DNA of 64,000 nt from Fragilariopsis cylindrus CCMP1102 (lineage: Eukaryota > Bacillariophyta > Bacillariophyceae > Bacillariales > Bacillariaceae): positions 398,764 through 462,763 of the forward strand of contig FMBT01000316.1 of the NCBI GenBank assembly GCA_900095095.1, read 5' to 3'. The position numbers were made by a program, and so were the translations under genes. This document shows, one piece after another, positions 42,889 through 53,700 of this stretch (the first letter of the stretch is position 1; each line of letters begins with the position of its first letter). The notes below the pieces were generated by a model. That model made no database searches. It saw only the letters and a list, made by a program, of their open reading frames with translations, and was not told where the DNA came from.

Positions 42889-44880
42889 ATGGAATACAAA
42901 TGTATGAAGGTCGCACAGATCGTAATGGGGATCTATATACTTATTATGACGTTTACATCGTTGCCTGGGTGTAATCCATTTTGGGGTAAACCTACACGTA
43001 CAATTGTTAATCCGTATTTTCCAGAATCAAATGAATTGGGACTCGTTGAATGGCCTTATACAAGTCGCATTTATGGCAGTGCCACTCAACTGTATTTTGG
43101 AAGACCAATTGTTGCTACGACTATTATAGAAATGATATTATTAGGTATATCAAGATTCTCTGCATTCTATTCTTATCCAGCGATTGTGTTGGTCTTCTGG
43201 ACTAAGCTTCGTGGTTTACATTCCATTATTGACAAGACACCACTGAGTGTACTTACAATTAGTGATACTCATAAATTACATGCGTATTGTGGATGGGTTA
43301 TGTTTTTCGATGCTCTATTGCATACGACTGCTCATTTAATACGATGGGGATTACAAGGCAATTTGTATTTACTTGCGACAAAAGAAAGTAGAACAGGAAT
43401 TACAGGGCTTATTGGAATTATTACTATCCTCATTGTTGTACTACCAATGACAGTATTTAAGAAATACATGAAATTTGAAATTCGAAAATACACTCATTAT
43501 TTATTCTGGCTCTTAGCTTTGGTTTTGTCACTCCATGTTCCAATCCAGGCATTCCCAAATGGTGGTTTTTGTGGGTTTGTTTTTCCAATATTGATGCTTT
43601 CTTACGCGATTGATGCAATGTACGTCAAGTTTTTGATGAGTGAGCGTATCACAACTCCATCATATAAGGTCTTAAAGGCTGGTGTGGAATTGTCTATGCC
43701 GGTTTCGGAAAGATTCCAGAAGAGTCTAAAAAGTGGTGGATATGGTTACGTTATGCTACCGTGGATATCCAAGCATCAATGGCACGCATATTCATTATAT
43801 GAGAATCCTTTAGATCCATCAATACGTCATATGTTCTTGGCTAAGGCAGGAGATTGGACTTCAGAGGTACATACACGTATTGAAGAAGTCGATGCAACCG
43901 CAAGACCTTTATGGATCACAGGTCCATTCCCGTCACCTTACAACAACGCGTACAACTATGATTCCATGATATTAGTAGCAGCGGGTATTGGGTAAGTTTA
44001 TACAGTATGTTGATCAATGGTCACGTCACTTCACGCCACGTCACATCACATCACGTTCATACTATTCATGTACATGTACATGTACATGTACATTTACAAA
44101 TTTCACATTTATCTTCACAATCTCATCTGCCGCTCCCACTCTCTCATTCTAATTTGGCATTACACTACTCTTGTAAAAAACAGTATCACGCCAGCTTTAA
44201 GTTGTATTGAATCATATAAAGAATCACGTCGTGTTAATTTAATTTGGACTGTCCGAGATCCAGCGATGTTAGTTTTCTTTTTAGAGAATGCTAAGTTAGA
44301 TGAAAGAGGGTTGAATTTCATTTTTTATACTGGTAAAGAGGATTTACCCGAAACAATTGAAAATTTTAATGTAACAGCTCATCTTAAGATAATTCACAAA
44401 CGTCCAGATCTATCAGTGTTGATACCAAAGATAATTGCCCACTTCGAACGGCGCGGTGCAAATACTGTTTCGTTTAATAAAAATACAGTTCACAGTAAAG
44501 ATAAGAATTCCCCAATATTAGAAGACGTTGAATTTGGCAGTGGCTTATCATCAGACCTGGAGCAAGATATTTCTCAAGAACCAGTGTTGCCAACATCGAC
44601 CATTGCTGCACTGGAAGAGAACGCTAAGAAGATCAAAACTTCTGGAAAACGTCATTCAGTATGGACAACAAATAGCCAACAAGAGGAATGGGATGCAGAT
44701 AATGAACCACCTCAACCTATAGAAACAAGTGCTCAATTTGTCAAAACTGGTGTGTCGGACAAAAAATTAGAACATTGGGGACTTATGTACTGTGGTTCCC
44801 GTAATCCATTACTAACTGCATTGATAAAAGAATCAAAAGCATTGAATATACCACTACACGAAGAAGCATTTGATTGGTAA
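42889..44880 (+). CDS. ferric reductase / NADPH oxidase-like protein (two exons)
   Basis: Exons 42889-43991 and 44184-44880; the intron (192 bp) has donor G|GTAAGT and acceptor ACAG|T and splits a Gly codon inside 'AAGIGITPALS'. The product has 599 residues. Several membrane helices lie in residues 1-250. The two haem-ligand pairs are visible: His131 and His145 in one helix pair ('HKLHAYCGW...LLHTTAHL') and His203 and His216 in another ('YTHYLFW...LHVP'), with the 13-14-residue spacing of this family. 'HQWHAYSLYENP' near 296 stands for the FAD-binding H-P-F-T segment, and 'ILVAAGIGITP' begins the NAD(P)H domain, closed by 'LMYCGSRNPLL' near the C-terminus. Electrons pass from NADPH through FAD and haems to an acceptor across the membrane, Fe(III) or O2; which one cannot be told from the sequence. 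A Ser/Asp/Glu insert lies in the NADPH domain. Confidence 0.85.
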
Positions 44881-46153
44881 GAATATTCCATATATTTGAT
44901 TTACTTGATGGTAATACTACCGGTATCAAACAACGAAGGACAGAGATACAGAAAATATTTTAACAAAAAGATGATAAGCATTTACATCTATGAGAAGAAA
45001 ACAAAACAAAAAAAATCAAGAACTTCAGTAAAGAGGAGTAAATCTTGAACATGAAAAAAATAAGAATACAAAAATTACAGAACACATTTATATTTTGTTA
45101 TACGCATTTATAAAACCGAAAGAAAAAATGAGTCTTGAGTTTGGGACAGGACAAGAAAAAAAGAAATAGGTCTGCATAAAGCAGGTAACAAAAGTTTGTA
45201 ATCTACCCAAAGCTTGACGGTTAAAACTAATTATAGACTATTGTTATTGACCAAAAACATTGTTTATTGTCTATAGTAGAATACATGCGTCTTTATATGT
45301 ACAATTATAATCAGTTTAGAATACGACATCGCAATTCGAATCGAATGAATCTTATCTAGTGTTTCAAGAGCTGTTCCACTTCCAATTAGACTACGTAAGT
45401 GGGCAAGTTGGGTAATTTGATTGATTGGTTCTTCATTCACTTAAAACATAAATTAAAATTATAACCTATCTATTTAGATGTACTGTATCATGTGCATACC
45501 AGTATATTTACTCATTTCGTGAGAAATGCTTCGTGCGCCACACGTATTCTAAAGGTAACTAGGCCCAACGGTATCTTTGGCCGTAAGGACTAAAGACTTC
45601 CACCGTGATATTCGAATGTTACTTACAAAAAGAGACGAACAATTATATATTGTTACTCTTCCCACGTTACTAAGGGTGATTCAATTATTACGAGTCCCGT
45701 GTAAGATTTTTGTGTACGCTAACGATTAAAGTGCTAAACTGGTAGAGCACGAAATAGGAAAGAGAGGGATTTGAAAGAGAAGATTTGAAAAAGAAAATAT
45801 GAAAATTCATGTGCTTACGTATAAGTATTTTTCTTACAGCTCCTCAAAAGAAAATTCGAATTCACATAAAAACAAAAAGCAAGAAATTTTTTGATAGTTA
45901 TGTGAATTCTTGGAATTTTCTTTTGGCACAACCTTCCGTTGTGATTGAAGGCAAGATAAATTGCATACTAGTAGATACAGTAGTACAGTAATACATACCT
46001 GATACACAAGATTAGCACCACGTATAATAGACGAAATGAACCGGTTCTGAAGTTTCGAAGTTAAAAGCATGAAGCAACAACAATAAATATAAACGCTACA
46101 ATTACGATACGTACTGCACAACTAAATCAAAAATACACTATCCTACTCTGACG
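44881..46153. other. intergenic with dispersed hairpin repeat
   Basis: No gene recognised. The purine-rich repeat at 45731-45809 lies here. The short ORFs at 45809-46121 on both strands overlap it or have no motif. Confidence 0.5.
45731..45809. repeat. dispersed hairpin plus purine-rich repeat
   Basis: GTGCTAAACTGGTAGAGCAC (a variant of the GCGCTA...TAGCGC hairpin) is followed by 59 bases (45751-45809) identical to 47808-47866, an A/G-rich tail. Confidence 0.75.
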
Positions 46154-47173
46154 ATGACTACTCCCGGTACTCAACATACTACTCCCACTCTTACTTCTTC
46201 GTCTCAACGAAAAATCGAGAATCAACCGAATGATCCCAACGGTGCAACTTTTGAAGTGCCTTTAAAGGCTGGTCCTAAAAAAATAATGATCATTCGGCAT
46301 GCCGAGGTAAATAACGAACAGAGGAATCTCGCTTTTTAATCGTCCTTTTGTTTCTCTTATTTTCTCCCTACTAACCTTCTGTTTCAATAACACGTCATTC
46401 ATTTGTAATTATCTATGCTGTTCTTCTTTTGCGACGTATGACAGCAAAACCCTAATAATAAACTCGGTAAAAAGCAAGGATTGAATGGTTGTATGTATCC
46501 CTCGGGTGATCATGACCCGCATTGTTTGACGTTGGATGGATATATGAGAACGGGTGCAATCACAAATTTGTTTGCACCACGAGGACAGTTGCAACTCCTC
46601 CAATCGTCGCTCGTCTCAACACCGACCAAGTTGCTCGCAGCTCTCGATAAGGAAAAACCGGACGGTGATGGATCGAAACGACCGCAAGTAACGATCACAC
46701 AGTTGGGAGAGCGATTGGGATTGGATGTCGTAGCCGACTACGGTTGTTGCGAATGGCAACGTGTCATTTCGGAAGCGATGCTATTCGATCGGGACGAAGC
46801 CTGCCTTATTTGTTGGCCCTGGTATTTTATTCCCTTCATTGCCTACAGCCTTCCCGTGAGCAATCCACAGGATATCCCACAAACGTGGCGCCGATACCCG
46901 GACGCCAAACAGGACCCAAAGGGTGTAGGAGTTTTCGATATGATTTGGGTCTTTGATCTGGACGAAGATACCGGACTGTACAAGTTCACTCAAGTACCTC
47001 AATACCTGCTACCCAGCGATACCGGTCCGTTGCCGTTTCCGACACAAAATAGTATCGATACGACTTATCCTCCTGTGGGCTGTTGCAAATCTTGGAATCT
47101 GCTTCTTCCTCCGAGTTATGTTAAAGAAGATGGAGCGAAAGAAGTAGGCGAAGTGGACGATGATAAGAAATGA
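46154..47173 (+). CDS. histidine-phosphatase-superfamily protein lacking the second His (two exons)
   Basis: Exons 46154-46306 and 46445-47173 join in phase 0 across a 138-bp intron (GAG|GTAAAT ... GACAG|CAA) to give 293 residues. The catalytic 'IMIIRHAE' motif (Arg48, His49, Glu51) lies at the end of exon 1. 'LTLDGYMRTGAITNLF' follows, as in phosphoglycerate-mutase-like proteins. In the family a second His sits in 'L-I-C-W-E-H-x-x-[IL]-P'; here the matching segment reads 'LICWPWYFIP', so Trp177 replaces it. The end 'FDMIWVFDLDED...QVPQYLLPSDTGPLP' fits the same family. With only one catalytic His the protein may be inactive or altered (inference). No signal peptide. Codon composition is more G+C-rich than the neighbours. 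Confidence 0.75.
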
Positions 47174-48076
47174 AGAGTATACTATGCAACCGTGAATAAT
47201 GATTGAAAAAATACCCATACGTAATAGGAACGAAAAGCGAAAGAAAAATAGTGCAAGTAAAATTCCTTTTCGAATGGACCACTCGAAATTGATAAATCCA
47301 CCAACAACACAGTAAACAATCCGTTGCTGCTGCCTTTGTTATTTTATTCTGTGGTATCTATCCAGTTTATCATCTAAAAAATAAGATATATGTCACGTGA
47401 AACAATAACGAACTAATGTTACGCACTGCCATCTATATACCTACTACTTAGTTCCTTTATGTTCTATTGCTTTATATAATGTTGGAAATATCAAACTTAA
47501 ATACAGGAATCACCGATAATAGCAATATATGAGCGTCATCAACGACAATACTATTTTCAAATCAATTTTATTGATCTACTCTTCTATTGTTACGAATATG
47601 TTGTCGTTTTTCTTCCCATTGTAGTTTGTGTGTATCCTCCACCTATGCTAAATGACATAACAGCTGGTTGTTTGTGGTCCCATTTGCCTATGGTTATTGA
47701 ACTGAACAACAAACTGTCTCATATAAAAAGTTTGTAGAGGACAACACCAGATAGGTTTGGTCGCATGCCCCTGGTAGCGCTAAACTGGTAGCGCTAAACG
47801 GTAGCGCGAAATAGGAAAGAGAGGGATTTGAAAGAGAAGATTTGAAAAAGAAAATATGAAAATTCAAAAATCCAGCGAATATCCTATGCTTTGTTTTTAA
47901 GCCGTCGCGCTTGAAGCAAAGTGCTTGAAGCAAAGCAAAAAGATGTGTTAGTTTACATAAAAATATTTAGTGGAGGTGTGTTAAGGTGCGACGACATGGG
48001 ATGAGGCACACAAGCTGTATCAAACAAAGTCGACCCACTGAATAACTAACATAGAATAAGTACCTATCACACTTGA

Positions 48077-48110
<34 letters not shown>

Positions 48111-48128
48111 CATACCATACCAATAATA
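47174..48128. other. intergenic with satellite fragment and hairpin repeat
   Basis: A single degenerate piece of the 190-bp satellite lies at about 47715-47765 (CTCATATAAAAAGTTTGTAG). It is followed at 47774 by three GTAGCGC-type words and the 59-base purine repeat. An (AC)n microsatellite at 48081-48110 lies just before the next gene. Confidence 0.55.
47774..47866. repeat. dispersed hairpin plus purine-rich repeat
   Basis: GTAGCGCTAAACTGGTAGCG can fold into a six-base-pair hairpin (GCGCTA/TAGCGC), partly repeated. The 59 bases at 47808-47866 equal 45751-45809. Confidence 0.75.
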
Positions 48129-49952
48129 ATGCGTCTAAAAAATGCAGTGAAAGCAAGCGGGTCTTTGTCCAAGTCCAACCGGACCGTACCATTCATTATA
48201 ATACTCTTAATTTTGGTCGTTTCATTTTACACCGACACATCATCATTAAAAAAGGTTTATTCGTATTCAGATTTGAGTGAAATCATCTCCTTGGTACGAA
48301 CAAACAATCAAACAACGAATTCCACGCTAATTAGACTTGCTGGGAATAAAAATGGAAAGGCTGCCCCAAATTCAAATTCCAATGAGCCTGATCGCTGGTG
48401 GCTTGGACAAATTGCCATAGAAGTCGAAGCAGAAAAAGCAATAGTAGCAGGAGCAGCCAATGAAACAGATGACGATACCTACAAGGATTACTGGATTGAT
48501 CCAAATTTTGGAGCAAGACACCCAAATGGTAGCTTGGGGATGATCGTAAACCCATCTGTCCAGCGGCTGGTCTCACCTCTTGATAACGCAGAAAACAAAA
48601 CAAGCCTCTTCGGTGTGGTCAACCGGGATGTGATTTGTCCTGGTTCCGTGGCCGGGATTGAGGGAGATCGAGGACATGGACCAATGGTGCGGATTCGGAG
48701 GGGGATCGGCGAGGCAATAGTGGCGATGAATCATCAACAACATTATGCTGCCAAGAACAAAAATAGCAACAACAATACAAATAACACAACTAATGTCAGA
48801 ATGAAGAAGAGAAGCAAAATTTTGTGCATGGTCTACACCGCGCACTTCCCAAACGACCAACACAAGAATTTAAAGGCCCAGGCCCATACATGGGGAAGAC
48901 GATGTGATGGCTTTATTGCTGCCTCTAACTTAACCGACCATTCTTTAGGAGCGATTGATCTTCCCCATTTGGGTCTTGAAGAATACGGTAACATGTGGCA
49001 AAAGGTGAGTAATACTGTACAATGTGGTGGCACTGGATATTTATTATTTATATATCCATCTATCTATTCCATAGATTAATTTATGAATAAACAAAGAGAT
49101 GTCATATCAATTGGTATCGGATTTAATCCAATCCAACACGTTCAATCTTTGATTTTGCGTATATCCATTTTTTATTAACTGTCATAATATCTTGTCCATT
49201 CACATCAAAATCCAATCCTGCATACCGTTCTATTAAACTTGCAATTACCACCACTACCACTACTATAGATCAGAACAATGTGGGCATATGTATTTCACAA
49301 CTACGTCGACGACTATGATTGGGTGCATATAGCCGGTGATGATGTATACATCGCCGTGGACAACTTACGAGCCTACGTCGATTCTCCCGAAATGACTGCT
49401 TTGGAAGAAGGATACAATGACGTCATCTTTCGGAACAAGAACAAGGGAAGCGAAGCCAATACAGACCATCTAAGACCAAGACCTCTCATCCTTGGCACTC
49501 CCTACCCCTTTCGTAACATAGTATTTCCCGCTGGAGGTCCGGGATATACGCTAAATCGTGCGGCGGTGAAATTTTTTGGAGAGAAAGTTCTAACTAACTT
49601 TTTACCAATAAGCAGGGATTCCCGAGAGGACCTTTTTATGGGATCGGGATTTGCCGGAGAAGGAGTTTTCTTGACTGACACAAGAGACGATGTTAATGCG
49701 ACCCGCTATGGACCATCTGCCGAAGGATCCACTTATTTTGATGGGAGTAGGTCTGTCACCCAACCCAAACTCTTGAAGAGACTATTCGGGATCGAATATG
49801 CCGTCTTTGAAGACCATGCATCGTCCCAGATGATTGGATTTCATATCAAAGATGACAAAGCGATGCTGACAGCTCGTAATCGGACAATCAGCGATTCCAT
49901 TTATCGTTATCACACCTTTTTGTATAACCTCACAGATGACCTTTGTGGATAG
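48129..49952 (+). CDS. core-1 beta-1,3-galactosyltransferase-like glycosyltransferase (two exons)
   Basis: Exons 48129-49004 and 49269-49952; the intron (264 bp) has donor AAG|GTGAGT and acceptor TATAG|ATC, both phase 0, giving 519 residues. A type II signal anchor (about residues 19-35, 'VPFIIILLILVVSFYT') places it in the Golgi or ER membrane. The catalytic part follows the GT31 C1GalT/Fringe order: 'KILCMVYTAHFPNDQHKN' with 'AQAHTWGRRCDGFIAAS', then 'YDWVHIAGDDVYIAVDNLR' with the metal-binding Asp316-Asp317-Val (D-D-D/D-x-D in animals), then 'PAGGPGYTLNRAA', 'SREDLFMG' and 'FEDHASSQMIGFH'. Animal members add galactose to GalNAc-Ser/Thr; donor and acceptor in this alga are unknown. The stem is low-complexity and holds several Asn-X-Ser/Thr sites. 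Confidence 0.8.
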
Positions 49953-50260
49953 ACAAATCCAGCTCGTTATTTTCCAGGGGATGCTAAGCCACAGAATAAT
50001 GTCTAGTCATATCGGCATAATGTAACAATAGATGTCTACGTAATTTATTTGAATTGCAGCAGGATCGGAAGGATCACCAACTGTTGTTGTCGTAGTCGTC
50101 ACATAATCATTAATTTTCTCTCTCTCTAGTCTCTCTATAGTGGTATGACAAGTGTTGTTGAAATCCTCTCCCTTTAAGTGACTCCAGTTGTGCAGTACAG
50201 TCTACTCGCGTCAACAAATACATGTAGTGCACACCGGTCTAATGTATTTGTTATCGCGAT
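49953..50260. other. intergenic with inverted repeat next to retrotransposon
   Basis: AACAAATACAT (50213-50223) and ATGTATTTGTT (50242-50252), flanked by CGCG words, form an 11-bp stem. The 23-bp word at 50198-50220 also occurs at 21221-21243. Confidence 0.5.
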
Positions 50261-50265
50261 GTATT

Positions 50266-50681
50266 TGTTGAATTACGATATCGCACTCGTGCTTATCTTG
50301 AGTCACTACTTGCTTTGCTACGATATTATAAAGTCCTGAAGAATGGTCTGTTAATTGATTGATTATATATTTTGTATTGATTTGCTTTTACTCTTTGAAA
50401 CTAGGTTTATAAATAAGTATAAGCTCATCGTACACATTGAAGTAGATGTTGCTTTACAATTTCCAATTCAGCAATTCAAATATCACTAACAACTTACTAG
50501 TTGTTGTTCCTTTTTATTGCGACGTCGACTTATTGCAGCTGCATTTCTCGTATTGCTAAAATAACGACATTTCTACTTATAACGGTATTATCCGTTTTCC
50601 AACGGTATTATACGACTCAATCGATTAAGAATGACCCATTCGATTAGATCCTGGAAACCCAATATAGATTGATTTCCAACA
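50266..50681 (-). repeat. 3' LTR
   Basis: 416 bp with TG...CA ends, the same as 58213-58628 as far as I can read. Confidence 0.95.
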
Positions 50682-50741
50682 CACTCCTATAATAGGTCCA
50701 ATGGCACATTGGAACTATTATATAAACATACATAGAGATAT

Positions 50742-53700
50742 CTATTTTGTGTTTCGGAGATCTCCCTTCATCTTTAAATACTCATCGTAGTATCGGGATA
50801 TATCATCATCTGATAATCCCATTATAGAATTCCGGTGTGTCCTAAACAAGGATCCTTGTAAAGGTTTAGTTAAATAGTCAGAGACCATTTCCTTCGTCGG
50901 ACAATAGACAACACGTACGTCACCATTCTTGATTTTACTTGTTACATAAAAGTATCGAATGTTGATATGTCGTGTTCTCTTGGTGCTTGACTGTTTGCCA
51001 TTCTTTTCCAATTGAATGGTACTTGTATTGTCTTGTAGGATAACAGTTTCGTGCATAAACTTAGATAGTGCGGAATCTTTCGACACCGTTTTCATTTGCT
51101 CACCCATAAACAATTGAATCCACACGACAAAGTTCATTGCGTCGTCGACGCCGACTAGTTCAGCCTCAGTCGAACTTTTGGTGTTTATCTTTTGTTTTGA
51201 TGACATGGACATAAGCGCCCCTTGCCCGAGCGATAGGACTGCCCCGGTATGGCTTCTCATGTCGTTGTGTATGGCAAACGATGCATCAACGGACCACGTT
51301 AGTACCCCGCTGCCATCCCATCCTAGGACCAGAGGCATATAGATTGTACCCCGTAAATATTTGATTGTTCTCCCGAGCTTGTGGTAGTCCGATACCGTAG
51401 GAGCCTTGACCCTGGTACACATGTACGCCACTGCCACTTGTAGGTCTGGCCTAGCTCTCTTCGCCGCGAAGAGTAGTCGAGCAGTAGTGCGGTGATAGAA
51501 ATCAGCGTCCTTTTCATTTAGCAAAGGGGAGTGTTCGTCAACAGTAAATAGGTCATCTTGTGCCGGCGTCCTTGCAATCCCATCCATGTCACTTGGCATT
51601 TCCGATAGGATGTCTTCGAGGTAATCAAACATAGTGAACTTCACCTTATGCAGTTCGTCGAAACTGATGGTGATGCCCAAATATTCATGTATCAGTCCAG
51701 TCGATGCCGAGAGGGCTTTCTTCTTGGTACAGAATTTGATATTCAGGTCGTACAGGATATCATCCAGTACTTTCTGTTCCTTGTGTGATATTTTTAGGTC
51801 GTCCACATGAAACTGAATGGTAACTTGTTCTCCGTTAATGACTTTGTTGAACGTACACGGATCGTAGTTGTTCTTTACGTATCCCCAATCATCGAGTTGC
51901 TTGCTAAGCTTCTCGTAAAAAAGGATCGCACCGAGCAAGGTACCATATACTGCTTTATTAAGTTTGGCGAATATAAATTTCTTATTTCCCCTCTTAATAA
52001 CACTGCTCTTGTACTTCGGGTCTATCTGACATATCATGTCCACCATGACATTCTCGAACTTTAGGAAACAGTCGTCGCCTGCAGGCCAGTCGGCTTGCAG
52101 GAATGCCCCAGGTATATCGCAAGTGACGACTTTGCGTTCATCTATTGCGTCCATCAGGCAGGAGGCCATGAGTGCGTATATAGATACAGTTGGGGAGCTT
52201 GATTCGTCCTTGGAGATGTATTCGCGTTGGGGACGCCCGTCGGCGCATCCCCTAGCTTTGACGTCTCCAGTCCTTTTCCGTTTAAGGAACATCAGATAGC
52301 TCAGTGCTTTGGACCATACCTCCTTGTTGACCTCACTAGGTTTCAACATTCTAACGGCATTCATTCCGATTAGGTTGTCATCCAGTTCCTTCATAGTAGC
52401 TTTGAATCCTAAATCACCGAACTCTTTCATTCCTCTGTTGAAACCGTATTGTGGAGTGGATTTCGATGCTTCAAATTTAGTGAATGACGCAATGGTGTTT
52501 AGGACATAGGCGCACGTCGAATGGGCGTTGGCGCCCCAGTATCCCTCGTGGTTGAGCGAACAGTCCAACCCTGGCGGTACTTCATTCACTCCTGAGTTCT
52601 TGGCGTCCGGATCTTCTTCCACTGCCTCACACACTCCTGGTTTCGCATCGTCAACGGAAACAAGTTCGTCGGGTACGGGGTGTTCGGATAGCGCGTCGTG
52701 GTAATCGTCGTCGTCATCGTCTACTTCAGTGGTGGGATCAGCTGGGCTATTAAATTTGATGCGTTTCTTCTCATTCTTCTTCTTCTTCTTCTTTCCACAC
52801 TCCTCAGTTTTATGACTGAGTGCGACAATGGCCCTGCCATTGGCGCGTGGCCTGAGTCTGGAGTTCTTGAGAGCGGGTCTATCGTTGGGGTCTTGCACTA
52901 AGTGACTTATCTCGTTGTGAAAAGCGTCAGCCTGATCTTCATCCGTTGCGAGACCCTCACTGTTTTCAAGTCTAACTTCTTCGTTGAATTCCTTTTGGTA
53001 TTCATCGTCATGGAGGAAATCATCGTCTGATGCGTTGCTATCGTCATCACCGTCGTCGTTGATTGCTTCCATAAAATCTTCCAACGTGATCTTGCCGTTT
53101 ATATCCGCGAACTCCAGCCCTTCCGGTTGGCCTTCTGCTTTGGCCATATCCTCAACAAACTTGATGTGATCCACTGTAGGTGAGATCACTTTCACTCTGT
53201 TAACAGATACCACTTGCTTGGTGCTAAGTTTGAATACAGTGTGCCCACTGCCGTTATCAGCTCGACCGATATACAGTGCATCCACTGATCTCTCCTTCCC
53301 GGTATCGTTGTTACCTCCAGTTAGCCCTTGGACATATTGCCCAATATGGTGTTCTGGTACTCTGAGTTTCTTACCAGTAACAAGTTCCCTTGGTGACATG
53401 ATACGATGAATGCCTCCTTTCTTTGGAAGGGAGTTCATCAGTACGGTGACTTTGGAAACTAGTTCAATTAGGAATCTCTTGGGGAGTCTTTTATATGGTA
53501 GCATCATTCGGACGGATCGGATTCTTTCCTTGACAAATCTGATCTGACGTTCGATGATTTCCACATGTCTGTCAGCGTCACAAGTTGTTAAAGCGATTTC
53601 ATATGGCTTGTCTTGTAGGTCTTGCCTGATTGCCTCGAAAGCTCCGTCCGCCTCCATAGTAGTCACCTGCAGGGGTTGACGGCTGCGATACATTATAAGC

